A stretch of DNA of 64,000 nt from Flavobacterium sp. (lineage in GTDB: Bacteria > Bacteroidota > Bacteroidia > Flavobacteriales > Flavobacteriaceae): the NCBI RefSeq assembly GCF_029945805.1, contig NZ_JAQSDH010000033.1:1-64000 (forward strand). Reading direction: 5' to 3'. The position numbers and the translations under genes are program-made. Positions within the stretch are counted from its first letter, which is position 1, and every line of letters begins with the position of its first letter. Below, piece by piece: positions 1 to 8,511 of this stretch. The notes under the pieces are model-generated. The model made no database searches. It had not been told where the DNA came from and saw only the letters and a program-made list of their open reading frames with translations.

Positions 1-37
1 TTTAATCTATCTATTTTTGTCTTATAATCTGTATCGA

Positions 38-235
38 TTATTTAGGACTAGTCAAATCAAATAATGATTTAATTTCTTTTTCGGTCTTCCCTAATTTTTC
101 TTGCAACTTTCCCCACATTTCTTGCTCTTTTCCTTCTTCAAACAACAAATCGTCATCGGTTAGGTCAGCAAATTTTTGTTTCATTTTTCCTTTTAACTGT
201 TCCCAGTTTCCTTTAATTTCTGTTGAATTTGGCAT
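38..235 (-). CDS. CsbD family stress-response protein
   Basis: This is a 65-residue, highly charged, probably cytoplasmic protein. The N-terminal pattern EIKGNWEQLKGKMKQKFADL is typical of the CsbD family, small general-stress proteins of unknown biochemical role; in Bacillus CsbD is controlled by the stress sigma factor. The length matches the family. The start is the ATG at 235; no shorter start is plausible because the family motif begins at residue 8. It stands alone: the next gene upstream on this strand begins more than 1 kb away. No clear -7 box was found. The family call is secure, the function is not. Confidence 0.9.
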   Translation of the reverse strand: MPNSTEIKGNWEQLKGKMKQKFADLTDDDLLFEEGKEQEMWGKLQEKLGKTEKEIKSLFDLTSPK

Positions 236-609
236 GATTATAAATTTTTAATTAAACAAATTTTCTATAATCCAAAGTTCGGAATTTACAGTCTTTAGCT
301 TCTTACAGAAGTGTTGGTATAAGTTATAAGATTTCTGATGAGGTTTAAATAGTTCATTTATAACAACTATTCTGGATCTTGCTATATTATGGAATCAAAG
401 CCGTTTTTACCCTGCGGAAGTTTATAATTGATATACGTAAACTTGAAAATTATGTTGGGACAATTCACTAAATCCTAGGGAAGATATTCTAGAAGTTACG
501 GATGATTAGTTTATATACGGAAGCACTAAAATAAGAGACGGAAGCACGTTCCGAGGCCGGGAGGCTTTGGAAATCATCAAAGTTTGGTTTTTACTATTTT
601 TGGAAATAG
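236..609. other. 374-base intergenic stretch, no gene recognised
   Basis: Every frame is interrupted by stops and no conserved protein fragment was recognised. The stretch contains the 10-base direct repeat acggaagcac at 517-526 and 538-547 (21 bases apart, two helical turns), with a weaker third copy (acggatga) at 498. The right end is downstream of the CDP-alcohol phosphatidyltransferase stop. There is no good intrinsic terminator; a weak ctttg/caaag stem followed by T-rich sequence lies near 565-595. Confidence 0.5.
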
Positions 610-1380
610 CTACAAGATAATTTTTTTTCTAATTGCAATGAGTATGAATAGAAATCCCGTGAAGGCAATAAAAAACGGAACAATAAACTCAATCAAACCC
701 ATAGGAAGCATGACGGCGATTATCAATAATTGAAAACCCAGTCCATAGACGGAAAGTAGCGTCATAAACCAATTGGGAAACGATTTAACCTTATATGCTT
801 CGGGATCGAGTAGGTGAATGATTTTATCAAAAACACCATAGACAACTGTGTAAATTCCAAATAAAATAGTTACCGATTGTTGCGTTTCACCTGGTAAAGC
901 TTTCGGAGTTTTGTATTCAAATATTTTACTGGTAGTATCACCTCCAACCGATTTATTTCTCAATATTACATAGTAATAGTTGTATAAAGTGCCTTGTAGT
1001 TGAATACCAATAAAGGCCAAAATACTCATCAAAATAGAAGTGTTTGAAACGTAGCAAATAGCCATCAAAAACATGAAATTCAGAATAATATCAAACACGC
1101 TATCTAAATATCTTCCAAAGTAAGAAGGCGTATTCTTTAAACGAGCCAATTCGCCATCAGCAGCGTCAATCCCCGATTTTAAAACGATAAAACATCCCGC
1201 AAGGAAATAATGATTGGTGAGTATGCAATAAATAGCAATCAATCCAGATAGCCCGAAAAGTAAGGTAACGTGAATAGGAGTGAAGCGCGTATTTTTTAGT
1301 TGGTTGGCCAAAAAGCGTCCAAAAGATCTTCCATAATCGGATAAATCTAAAAATTGATCTTGAGCTGCAAGTTTTGACAT
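610..1380 (-). CDS. CDP-alcohol phosphatidyltransferase family membrane protein
   Basis: An integral membrane enzyme of 256 residues. It carries the complete family signature: Asp72 and Asp75-Gly76, Ala79-Arg80, then Gly89, Asp93 and Asp97 (D-x2-DG-x2-AR-x8-G-x3-D-x3-D). These Asp residues bind the metal and the CDP-linked donor in the family, which transfers a phospho-alcohol or diacylglyceryl phosphate to an acceptor. Several hydrophobic helices follow, including two close to the C-terminus. The acceptor (inositol, glycerol phosphate or another alcohol) cannot be read from the sequence. The ATG at 1380 is used. It lies downstream of ctaA on the same strand, but a strong hairpin separates the two, so it may be transcribed alone. 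Confidence 0.88.
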   Translation of the reverse strand: MSKLAAQDQFLDLSDYGRSFGRFLANQLKNTRFTPIHVTLLFGLSGLIAIYCILTNHYFLAGCFIVLKSGIDAADGELARLKNTPSYFGRYLDSVFDIILNFMFLMAICYVSNTSILMSILAFIGIQLQGTLYNYYYVILRNKSVGGDTTSKIFEYKTPKALPGETQQSVTILFGIYTVVYGVFDKIIHLLDPEAYKVKSFPNWFMTLLSVYGLGFQLLIIAVMLPMGLIEFIVPFFIAFTGFLFILIAIRKKIIL

Positions 1381-1424
1381 TTAACGTTCATAAACTGGGA
1401 ATTGTGACAATATAGTCGATTGTT

Positions 1425-1482
1425 TTTTGCCACAGATTCACTGATTTTAAAATCATTTTTAATCTGTGAATCTGTGGCAAAA
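1425..1482. terminator. Hairpin with 17-bp perfect arms between ctaA and the phosphatidyltransferase gene
   Basis: The arms 1425-1441 and 1466-1482 are perfect reverse complements (core gccacagattcac) with a 24-base loop. The outer ends are T-rich and A-rich, so either strand could read it as a Rho-independent terminator; the expected user is ctaA on the minus strand. The palindrome is also long enough to be a dispersed repeat of the genome. No second copy is present in this window. Confidence 0.6.
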
Positions 1483-1529
1483 CTTCACGGATATTTGTAC
1501 TCTAACTGGACAATTTTTGTATTTCTATT

Positions 1530-2549
1530 TTACTTTGATAAACGGTGTAAAGTATACGTCATTGCCGTCAATAAAAAGAAGGCCATCACTTGGTGAATTA
1601 ATCCCAACCAAAGCGGAACACTGTATAACAGAGTGAAAACGCCTAAAGTAAATTGCAGAAACACAATAACAACTAAAGCATTTAGACCATTTTGTTGTTG
1701 CGCACTTAACACATATTGTTTGCTTTTGAAATATAAGAATAAAATCAAACCTACCACTACATATGCCATAGTTCGGTGTACAAACTGAACGCCACTTTTG
1801 CCTTCTGTAAATCGAGTTAACCAAGAATCTTTTTCTAATAGTATACTTTCGTGAAAGAACTGCCCGTCACTCATTAGCGGCCAGTGGTTGTGAAGTAGTC
1901 CGGCATTTAAACCAGCTACAAATCCACCATAAATTATTTGAATTATAAGGAAAACTAGCGTGATTCGAGCCAATTTTTTCAATGGAAGAATAACTTGTTT
2001 TCTATCAGGATAAATCAAATCCAACGAAACCCAAAGTGTGTAAGCAAAAGTGATAAAGGCAAAAGTTAAGTGCAAGGCCAATCTAAAATGACTCACATCC
2101 GGATCGTCAATCAAACCACTTTTTACCATGAACCAACCAAAAAAACCTTGTAAAGCGCCCATTCCCAATAGAATGAAACATTTATTTAACGTTGCTTTGT
2201 CAATTCGTTTTTTAATCAAAAAATACACAAACGGAACAATAAAGACCAACCCAATAATACGGCCGATAAAACGGTGGAACCATTCCCAGAAATATATGAA
2301 TTTATAATCCGAAAGTTGAAAATCGTTATGAATATTAATTTTTTGGTATTCAGGAAACTGTTTATATGCCTCAAATGCTGCGTTCCATTTTGCATCAGTT
2401 AATGGCGGTAGCGTATCGGTAACCAAATGCCAATCGGTCATTGATAAACCTGAATTGGTTAGTCGGGTAATTCCACCCACAACGACCATTATGAAGACTA
2501 AAACACAACCCGAAAGTAACCAATAAATAACGGCTTTATCTTTTTTCAT
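1530..2549 (-). CDS. ctaA: Heme A synthase (COX15/CtaA family)
   Basis: A polytopic inner-membrane protein of 339 residues with about eight transmembrane helices. It oxidises the C8 methyl group of heme O to the formyl group of heme A, needed by aa3-type cytochrome oxidases. The paired heme-ligand histidines typical of CtaA are visible: FHR after the first periplasmic loop (EWFHRFIGR), LALHL, VHRT and LIHQV. The N-terminal GGITRLTNSGLSMTDW block is also diagnostic. Length fits the alphaproteobacterial/Bacteroidota type. A TAATTTTG box lies 18 bases upstream of the ATG at 2549. The gene appears to be a single transcription unit ended by the hairpin at 1425-1482. Confidence 0.95.
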   Translation of the reverse strand: MKKDKAVIYWLLSGCVLVFIMVVVGGITRLTNSGLSMTDWHLVTDTLPPLTDAKWNAAFEAYKQFPEYQKINIHNDFQLSDYKFIYFWEWFHRFIGRIIGLVFIVPFVYFLIKKRIDKATLNKCFILLGMGALQGFFGWFMVKSGLIDDPDVSHFRLALHLTFAFITFAYTLWVSLDLIYPDRKQVILPLKKLARITLVFLIIQIIYGGFVAGLNAGLLHNHWPLMSDGQFFHESILLEKDSWLTRFTEGKSGVQFVHRTMAYVVVGLILFLYFKSKQYVLSAQQQNGLNALVVIVFLQFTLGVFTLLYSVPLWLGLIHQVMAFFLLTAMTYTLHRLSK

Positions 2550-2566
2550 ATCTAAATACTGTGGTG

Positions 2567-2574
2567 CAAAATTA
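2567..2574 (-). promoter_or_regulatory. -7 promoter box TAATTTTG for ctaA
   Basis: Exact match to the Bacteroidota -7 consensus TAnnTTTG on the minus strand, 18 bases before the ctaA ATG. No convincing -33 TTG was seen at the usual spacing. Confidence 0.5.
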
Positions 2575-2625
2575 TCGATAACATTGCATATTCTAGCTTC
2601 AACAAAAGTTAATCTAATACTAAGG

Positions 2626-4044
2626 TTAGGCCATTTTTTTAAGCCCCATTTTCTCTGCTCTTTTTAAAACAAAATCATAAGCTGCTTGATACTCATTCGG
2701 AATTTCACCTTCTAAAATTGCCTCTTTGACCGCTTCTTTTAAAACGCCAATTTCTCGTGATGGTTTCAAATTGAAGAGTTCCATAATCTCTTCGCCAGAA
2801 ATCGGGGGTTGAAAATTACGAACTTGGTCGCGTTCTTCCACTTCAATTATTTTTTGTCGAACAAGATCAAAATTGTTGTGGTATTTTTTAAATTTCGTAG
2901 GATTCTTGGTCGTGATGTCGGCTTCGCATAATGTCATTAGATTATCAACATCTTCGCCGGCATCAAAAACCAAACGACGCACAGCTGAATCGGTAACGAT
3001 ATCTTCAGAAAGTACGATTGGACGCGAACTTAGCATCACCATTTTGGCCACAAATTTCATCTTTTGGTTCAATGGCATGTGCAATCTTTCAAAGATTTTC
3101 TTTACCATTTTTCCGCCAAGAAACTCATGTCCGTGAAACGTCCAGCCTTGTTTTTTGTTGAACTTCTTAGTGGGCGCTTTTCCAATATCGTGCAATAATG
3201 CAGCCCATCGCAACCACACATCTTCGGTATTCGGACAAATGTTGTCAACGACTTCCAAGGTATGATAAAAGTTGTTTTTATGCGTATGACCTTCAATTTC
3301 TTCTACGTTATTTAACGCAGTTAATTCGGGAAGAATAATATCTAAAAGTCCGGTTTTATATAAAAGTAAAAAGCCAATAGATGGTTTAGGTGTAGACAAA
3401 ATCTTGTTCAATTCATCAACAATTCGTTCACCAGAAATAATACTGATTCTTTTTTTATTGCGTTCAATTGCGTTTAACGATTCGGCTTCAATTTTAAAGT
3501 TTAATTGGGTAGCAAAACGAATACCGCGCATCATTCGCAACGGATCATCAGAATACGTAATATCTGGATTTAAAGGTGTTTTGATAAGCTTATTTTCCAA
3601 ATCAGTCAAACCTTCAAATGGATCAATTAAATCACCATAGTTTTTTTCGTTTAACGAAAAAGCTAGGGCGTTGATGGTAAAATCACGTCGGTTTTGATCG
3701 TCTTCAAGCGTGCCATTTTCTACCATTGGATTGCGGCTGTCTTCGGAATAGCTTTCTTTTCGCGCACCTACAAACTCAATGTCAATATCTTTGTACCGAA
3801 GCATGGCCGTTCCATAGTTCTTAAAAATCTGTACTTTGGGTTTGTTTGGAAGTAATTCAGAAACCTTCAAAGCCAAATCAATTCCGGAGCCAATGGCCAC
3901 AATATCAATGTCTTTTTTGAAGTCGCGTTGCAAGATATGATCACGCACGAATCCGCCAATCACATAACTTTCAAGCTGAAGTGCTGTGCTTGCTTTTGCA
4001 ACTATTTTAAATATAGGATTTTCTAATGCTTTAGTGTAGTTCAT
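2626..4044 (-). CDS. CCA tRNA nucleotidyltransferase / poly(A) polymerase family protein with HD domain
   Basis: A class II nucleotidyltransferase of 472 residues that most likely adds or repairs the 3' CCA of tRNA. The N-terminal head has the GGFVRD motif at 30-35 and the metal-binding pair DID at 45-47, followed by the RRDFTINALA motif at about 119-128, which binds NTP and template in the family. A C-terminal HD domain (ALLHDIGKAP near residue 285, HGHEF further on) suggests an added phosphohydrolase activity, as in bacterial CCA enzymes of this architecture. The frame stays open to a TTG at 4056, but that extension overlaps a large hairpin, so the ATG at 4044 is preferred. It follows tsaC, separated by the hairpin. 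Confidence 0.92.
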   Translation of the reverse strand: MNYTKALENPIFKIVAKASTALQLESYVIGGFVRDHILQRDFKKDIDIVAIGSGIDLALKVSELLPNKPKVQIFKNYGTAMLRYKDIDIEFVGARKESYSEDSRNPMVENGTLEDDQNRRDFTINALAFSLNEKNYGDLIDPFEGLTDLENKLIKTPLNPDITYSDDPLRMMRGIRFATQLNFKIEAESLNAIERNKKRISIISGERIVDELNKILSTPKPSIGFLLLYKTGLLDIILPELTALNNVEEIEGHTHKNNFYHTLEVVDNICPNTEDVWLRWAALLHDIGKAPTKKFNKKQGWTFHGHEFLGGKMVKKIFERLHMPLNQKMKFVAKMVMLSSRPIVLSEDIVTDSAVRRLVFDAGEDVDNLMTLCEADITTKNPTKFKKYHNNFDLVRQKIIEVEERDQVRNFQPPISGEEIMELFNLKPSREIGVLKEAVKEAILEGEIPNEYQAAYDFVLKRAEKMGLKKMA

Positions 4045-4052
4045 TTTGTGTC

Positions 4053-4107
4053 TCAAGTTTTAGGTTTCAAGTTTGAAGGTTAGCTGAACTTGAAACCTAA
4101 AACTTGA
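4053..4107. repeat. 21-bp perfect inverted repeat between tsaC and the CCA-enzyme gene
   Basis: The arms 4053-4073 and 4087-4107 are exact reverse complements with a 13-base loop. The arm itself is built from repeated caagtttt/aggtttcaag words, so it is partly self-complementary. It starts only 9 bases upstream of the CCA-enzyme ATG and 11 bases after the tsaC stop. No long U tract follows on the minus strand, so it is a poor classical terminator; it could be an RNA processing or attenuation structure, or a dispersed repeat. Confidence 0.75.
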
Positions 4108-4117
4108 AACAAAAAAA

Positions 4118-4684
4118 TTACTTACGAATAATTTTCACCTGATGATCTAGCGAAAGCTTAATAATCGTTGATGGATTTTTGCAAATTTTTTCGTGGTGCA
4201 AATTTACTACATAGTCTACACCTTTTATAATTTCGGGCGCAATTTCTTTGAAAGATTTTGGTGCAAACATTCCAGATATATTTGCTGAAGTCGAAACCAA
4301 TGGTTTTTTCATGCGTTCCATCAGTTTGAAACAGAAAGGCTCTTTTACTATTCGAACTCCAAGTGTTTTGTCATCCGCGATAATATTCGGTGCCACATTT
4401 CGTGGATTATCTAAAATCAAGGTGGTTGGTTTCTCCGATAAGTCCATGATTTGCCATGCTGCTTCCGGAATTTCTTTAAACACATTGTACAACATTTTTT
4501 CACCATTCATTAGCACAATCATGCTTTTGCTTTCTGCACGCTGTTTTAAAGCGTAGATTTTTTCTACAGCTTCTGCATTAGTTGCATCGCAGCCAATTCC
4601 CCAAACGGTATCGGTAGGATAGAGGATGATTCCGCCATTTTGAATGACTTCAAATGCTTTATGAACTTCAGAATTTAAATCCAT
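4118..4684 (-). CDS. tsaC: Threonylcarbamoyl-AMP synthase (TsaC/Sua5/YrdC family)
   Basis: A cytoplasmic enzyme of 188 residues that makes threonylcarbamoyl-adenylate from Thr, bicarbonate and ATP, the first step of t6A37 modification of ANN-decoding tRNAs. The N-terminal nucleotide-binding motif ILYPTDTVWGIGCDA, the KQRAESKSM Lys-Arg-Ser segment and the STSANISG motif near residue 135 are all present. It is the short form, a YrdC domain without the C-terminal Sua5 domain. The ATG at 4684 lies 3 bases after the stop of the upstream LtaS-type gene, so the two are probably co-transcribed. tRNA modification next to a CCA-adding enzyme is a sensible context. Confidence 0.93.
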   Translation of the reverse strand: MDLNSEVHKAFEVIQNGGIILYPTDTVWGIGCDATNAEAVEKIYALKQRAESKSMIVLMNGEKMLYNVFKEIPEAAWQIMDLSEKPTTLILDNPRNVAPNIIADDKTLGVRIVKEPFCFKLMERMKKPLVSTSANISGMFAPKSFKEIAPEIIKGVDYVVNLHHEKICKNPSTIIKLSLDHQVKIIRK

Positions 4685-4687
4685 TTT

Positions 4688-6664
4688 TTATTTTTTTAGG
4701 GTTTTTGCTGGCTTTTTCAAATCGTTTCCTTTCATAGTATAATACCAAGCCAGTGCCATTAATTTATTATGTTTCAATTCCAAATTATTTTTTTTGGAAT
4801 GTGTTTCTTTGAAAGTGGTTAAATCTATTTCTTCAACATTCGATCCTTTCGGAAAATAATACAAATCGTTACCTTCAATCATTTTGTCAAAAGCAATTCC
4901 TTCATTTTTCCCTTTGGTAAACATTGATTCACCAAAGCTATAATATTCAAAACCTTTTGGAGCAATCATTTCTATAAGTGTTGGCATAATATCAATGTGG
5001 CTTCCTGGAGTTAATTTTAGCGATCTCGGAATTGATTTTCCATAAATAATATACGCTACAGAAGACTTCTCATATAGGTTTGGTTTATTATTTACGAACT
5101 TTCGCCCAAAATGATCTCCTGTGAAGTTGAAAACACTTTCGGTAAATTCTTTTTCTGCTTTTTTAACGAATTCGCCAATCGCTTTATCTCCATACCAAAG
5201 ATGGCCCAATTCTTTCATATTCATAGCACCGTCATAATATTTTTTCATTGCTGGTGGAAAATCATCAGGCGATTTATACGGAAAACCTTTTGCTTCCAAA
5301 TCAACAGTATACGGTGCATGATAGCTTGATGTCAATATGATATTTAAAGAATATTTATTTTTATTGGTATGTTGCAGCACGAGATTGAAAACTTTCTCAT
5401 CTTCAATTCCCCAACCGCCGGTATCGGTTTTTCCACCCGCATCTACACCAGAATAAATTCGGTCTACGCCATAATATTTAGACAAATCGCCGATATTTTC
5501 CCAAGATAAAAAACCGCCGTAATAAAAATTGGTTTCGTAGCCTAACTTCTTAAACTGCGTAAAAATAGAAGTTTCAAAAGGCGCATTTGCCGTTCCGATG
5601 TGACTTAGATTGATGCCACAATTCGGCACATTGGTCATGATGGCTCCAAATGAGTCAATAGTGGTATTTCCTGCGGCTAAAAAGTGAGAGAAATGGGTTC
5701 CGTTTTGGGCAATGTTATTTAGTTGTGTGGAGAAATTAAACGGCAAGTATTTATCCATTAAGGGCCAAGAATCGTAGCTTTCCATAACTACAATGAATAT
5801 CTGTTTCGGTTTTTCAATAGTTGCCCCTTGCGCAGTTTTTTTTACGATATCGGTAACTTTATCTTGAGGAAATGTTGCTTTAAAAAGTTTTTCATCCATG
5901 TATGGATTTTTATCTCCAATTTCATTGAGTCTGTTGAAATCTTTGATGGCGTATTTTAATGAACGAAACGGATTGATAATGGTTTTGTTCAGAAAATTAT
6001 CCTTTGAAATTCCGGAATATTCTCGTAACACAGGAATTGAAGAAACCGATCCGCGAATTCCGAAAATAAATAAAGTAATAAGAAGAAAAACTAGTATGTA
6101 CGGACTTCCTTTGAAGTTTAGTTTATTCAAAAATTGGTAAATGCGCTCTTTATTTTCAAAATAGCTGAAGGTAAAAATCCCTAAAATTATCGTTAGCATG
6201 ATAATCAAACTGTTTAATACTGGATAAAAATCAACTAAGATTGTATTTAAAACTGCTTTTTTATCATCGTAAAGTCCCAAAAATAAAAAATGATTGAACT
6301 GATCTCCGTATTCTTTAAAATAATTTAGGGTAATAACGCAAATTAATGTGGAAAGAATCACAAATAGTACTTGATGAATTTTTCGAATTACACTAATAAC
6401 ATAGAATTTTCCCAACGGAGACAATGCCAATAACAAAAGCAAAGGAAGTAATAGAAAATAAGCAATAGCGGTGCAATCAAAACGAAATCCCATTAAAAAT
6501 ACATTTCCATAATCGGCTAAATCAAAAGGATGTGTTATTTTTTTGCGGAAAAATAAAATGAAAATAATTCTGAATAGGGTAAAGAAAAGTGCTCCAAAAA
6601 TCCAAAAGAAAATCAGATTGCCGAATTCTTTTAGAAAGCCATTCCATTTTGATTCTGAAGACAT
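4688..6664 (-). CDS. LtaS-type membrane sulfatase / phosphoglycerol transferase family protein
   Basis: About 658 residues with an N-terminal block of roughly five transmembrane helices and a large C-terminal extracytoplasmic sulfatase-fold domain. Metal-site motifs are visible: the Glu of FIVVMESYDSW, a Thr-rich candidate nucleophile segment GNTTIDSFGA, and the DH of NFTGDHFGRKF. LtaS-like enzymes transfer phosphoglycerol or phosphoethanolamine to lipids or glycans. This organism has no lipoteichoic acid, so a role in modifying lipid A, capnine-type lipids or envelope glycans is more likely. A GTG at 6682 could extend the protein by six residues; the ATG at 6664 is preferred. The gene sits between a glycosyltransferase and tsaC in an apparent operon. 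A paralogue is at 50378-52303. Confidence 0.85.
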   Translation of the reverse strand: MSSESKWNGFLKEFGNLIFFWIFGALFFTLFRIIFILFFRKKITHPFDLADYGNVFLMGFRFDCTAIAYFLLLPLLLLLALSPLGKFYVISVIRKIHQVLFVILSTLICVITLNYFKEYGDQFNHFLFLGLYDDKKAVLNTILVDFYPVLNSLIIMLTIILGIFTFSYFENKERIYQFLNKLNFKGSPYILVFLLITLFIFGIRGSVSSIPVLREYSGISKDNFLNKTIINPFRSLKYAIKDFNRLNEIGDKNPYMDEKLFKATFPQDKVTDIVKKTAQGATIEKPKQIFIVVMESYDSWPLMDKYLPFNFSTQLNNIAQNGTHFSHFLAAGNTTIDSFGAIMTNVPNCGINLSHIGTANAPFETSIFTQFKKLGYETNFYYGGFLSWENIGDLSKYYGVDRIYSGVDAGGKTDTGGWGIEDEKVFNLVLQHTNKNKYSLNIILTSSYHAPYTVDLEAKGFPYKSPDDFPPAMKKYYDGAMNMKELGHLWYGDKAIGEFVKKAEKEFTESVFNFTGDHFGRKFVNNKPNLYEKSSVAYIIYGKSIPRSLKLTPGSHIDIMPTLIEMIAPKGFEYYSFGESMFTKGKNEGIAFDKMIEGNDLYYFPKGSNVEEIDLTTFKETHSKKNNLELKHNKLMALAWYYTMKGNDLKKPAKTLKK

Positions 6665-6685
6665 ATATTGTGTTTTACGCACTAA

Positions 6686-7537
6686 TTATTTGGTGTTATA
6701 CAAACCAAGTTTTCTTTTCAAAAGTTTGAAATTTAATTCAAATGTTTGTACGAACTGATTCTTCAAGCTGGTAAAAAACCAAGCGCTGTATGGAATTTTT
6801 TTTTCTGAAATTAATTTGTTTGCTTCACCAGAAAGTTTGAAATTCTTTTTAATATTTTTCCATTCAACTAAACCATAGCCGTCAAATTTATTGATTTTAT
6901 TGCGTTGGTGAATGATAGAAAGCCATAATCGTTTATCGCCCAATTGCGTTACTTTTTTATCGCGTTTCCAATACCGGTGGTCTTGATAAAAAGCTGTTTT
7001 CGGATTTTCATTTTTTTCAATCAAACTGATAAACGGATTGAAAAGTTGTTCTTTTTTTCCTAAAATATAAGAGGGCTCAATTTGCAGTGAATAGCCTTTT
7101 ATAAAATCGATAGCGCGATAGTCTTGTTGGTTGAATTGCTTCTGAACTTCATTGATGAAATCCACATGAATACTATCATCGTTGTCAATTCGAGTAGTTA
7201 TTAAGTACTTTTTATCTTTAGTTTCCTGAGCAATATATTTTGTTAATTCGGGCATAAAAGACGGCATGGCATCCACAAAAAAAACTTTGAAATTAAGTTG
7301 GTTTTTAATCAATTCCAGAATTCGGTTTTTATAAATGTCTTTTGTATTCGTATCAAAATACAAAACCCATTCAAAATTTTGATTGGTTTGTGCCGCTACT
7401 GAAGGAAAACAAAAATTCTCAAACAACCACATTCGGTTGTCCATCCATTCATCAGTTAATAACTGCTCATTGTTTTTGGTAACGTCCCAATAATCTGCTC
7501 TTAGATTGAATCGGGTAATTAAATAATGATTAAACAT
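6686..7537 (-). CDS. Glycosyltransferase, putative rhamnosyltransferase family
   Basis: A cytoplasmic protein of about 283 residues. The N-terminus MFNHYLITRFNLRAD, the WMDNRMWLFENFCFPSV segment, and the nucleotide-sugar/metal motif RIDNDDS are characteristic of the Rhamno_transf (PF11316-like) group. The sugar and acceptor are unknown. The frame is open upstream to a TTG at 7615, but the recognisable fold begins at the ATG at 7537, which is used here; the sequence between looks like a promoter region (possible TAATTTTA box at 7588-7595). It starts the minus-strand operon that continues with the LtaS-type enzyme and tsaC, and is divergent from the GT2 genes at 7671, so this is a small envelope-glycan locus. 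Confidence 0.8.
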   Translation of the reverse strand: MFNHYLITRFNLRADYWDVTKNNEQLLTDEWMDNRMWLFENFCFPSVAAQTNQNFEWVLYFDTNTKDIYKNRILELIKNQLNFKVFFVDAMPSFMPELTKYIAQETKDKKYLITTRIDNDDSIHVDFINEVQKQFNQQDYRAIDFIKGYSLQIEPSYILGKKEQLFNPFISLIEKNENPKTAFYQDHRYWKRDKKVTQLGDKRLWLSIIHQRNKINKFDGYGLVEWKNIKKNFKLSGEANKLISEKKIPYSAWFFTSLKNQFVQTFELNFKLLKRKLGLYNTK

Positions 7538-7587
7538 GTAATGGATTTTTTTTACTTCGTACAATTCGACCCTTTTGGTCTCGGCTG

Positions 7588-7595
7588 TAAAATTA
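7588..7595 (-). promoter_or_regulatory. Possible -7 box TAATTTTA for the minus-strand glycosyltransferase operon
   Basis: Seven of eight bases match TAnnTTTG on the minus strand. A TTTTG word lies 17 bases further upstream, acceptable as a -33 element. It is about 50 bases before the ATG at 7537. Confidence 0.35.
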
Positions 7596-7656
7596 GTTAT
7601 TTTTTCGACGCCCAAAAACGATACGGTTACTTTTGCTTAAAATCCAATTTATTCTT

Positions 7657-7664
7657 TATGTTTG
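7657..7664 (+). promoter_or_regulatory. -7 box TATGTTTG for the first GT2 gene
   Basis: Exact TAnnTTTG match 6 bases before the ATG at 7671, giving a very short or no leader. A TTTTG at 7631-7635 sits 21 bases upstream as a possible -33 element. Confidence 0.5.
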
Positions 7665-7670
7665 TAGGGT

Positions 7671-8486
7671 ATGAAGTTGTCTATAATTATATCCACATAT
7701 AATTCGGAAGAATGGTTGCACAAAGTGCTGCTGGGCTATACTATTCAATCGGAAAACGACTTTGAGATTATTGTTGCAGATGATGGTTCGACCAATAAAA
7801 CTAAGAGTGTAATCGATTCTTTCCGAGACAAATTCAAACATCCAATTCAACATGTTTGGCACGAAGATCTAGGGTTTAGAAAATGTAAAATTCTGAATAC
7901 GGCAATTTTAGCATCCAACTCAGATTATTTATTGTTTACCGATGGCGATTGCATTCCTCGAAAAGATTTCGTGGCACAACATCTAAAAGAAAAAGAAAAA
8001 GGATTCTTTCTTTCTGGCGGTTATTTCAAACTCCCGATGAACATTTCAACTACAATTTCGGATCATGACATTATTCATCAAAAATGTTTTAAGGTTTCTT
8101 GGCTTCGAAAACAGGGATTGAAATTGAGCTTTAAGATTACCAAACTCAATAATAATAAGTATTTTGCTAAGTTTATGAATTGGCTTACGCCGACAAAACG
8201 CTCTTGGAACGGACATAATTCTTCCGGATTCAAATCGGATATTCTAGCTATAAACGGATTTAATGAGTTACTCGACTATGGCGGAGAAGATCGTGAAATG
8301 GGCGAACGTTTGTTTAATAACGGCTTGTTGTCTAAACAAATTCGGTACAGGGCAATTTGCATCCATTTGGATCATTCTAGAGGCTACGTCAATCTAGAAA
8401 AAGTTGCTTATAATTTGGAAGTTCGTAAATTCAACAAAAAAAATAATGTTACTCGAATAGAAACGGGAATAACACAGAATATGTAA
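7671..8486 (+). CDS. Family 2 glycosyltransferase (first of a tandem pair)
   Basis: A cytoplasmic GT-A enzyme of 271 residues that would transfer a sugar from a nucleotide donor to an envelope glycan. The N-terminal LSIIISTYNSEEWL and IIVADDGST motifs bind the nucleotide, the metal motif is FTDGDCIP, and the C-terminal GGEDREMGERL resembles the acceptor domain of chondroitin-polymerase-like GT2/GT7 proteins. The next gene is a close paralogue of the same length with matching blocks throughout. Donor and acceptor cannot be inferred. The start is the ATG at 7671, directly after a -7 box. Confidence 0.9.
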   Translation: MKLSIIISTYNSEEWLHKVLLGYTIQSENDFEIIVADDGSTNKTKSVIDSFRDKFKHPIQHVWHEDLGFRKCKILNTAILASNSDYLLFTDGDCIPRKDFVAQHLKEKEKGFFLSGGYFKLPMNISTTISDHDIIHQKCFKVSWLRKQGLKLSFKITKLNNNKYFAKFMNWLTPTKRSWNGHNSSGFKSDILAINGFNELLDYGGEDREMGERLFNNGLLSKQIRYRAICIHLDHSRGYVNLEKVAYNLEVRKFNKKNNVTRIETGITQNM

Positions 8487-8491
8487 TTTTG
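8484..8491 (+). promoter_or_regulatory. -7 box TAATTTTG overlapping the stop of the first GT2 gene
   Basis: Exact TAnnTTTG match whose first three bases are the TAA stop codon of the upstream gene; it lies 20 bases before the ATG at 8512. The second GT2 gene may therefore have its own promoter. Confidence 0.4.
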
Positions 8492-8511
8492 CAACTATTA
8501 AATGAAGAACT

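Noticed and set aside
1525..1824. 99-codon minus-strand frame overlapping ctaA
   Set aside because: It overlaps heme A synthase in another frame and has no family match.
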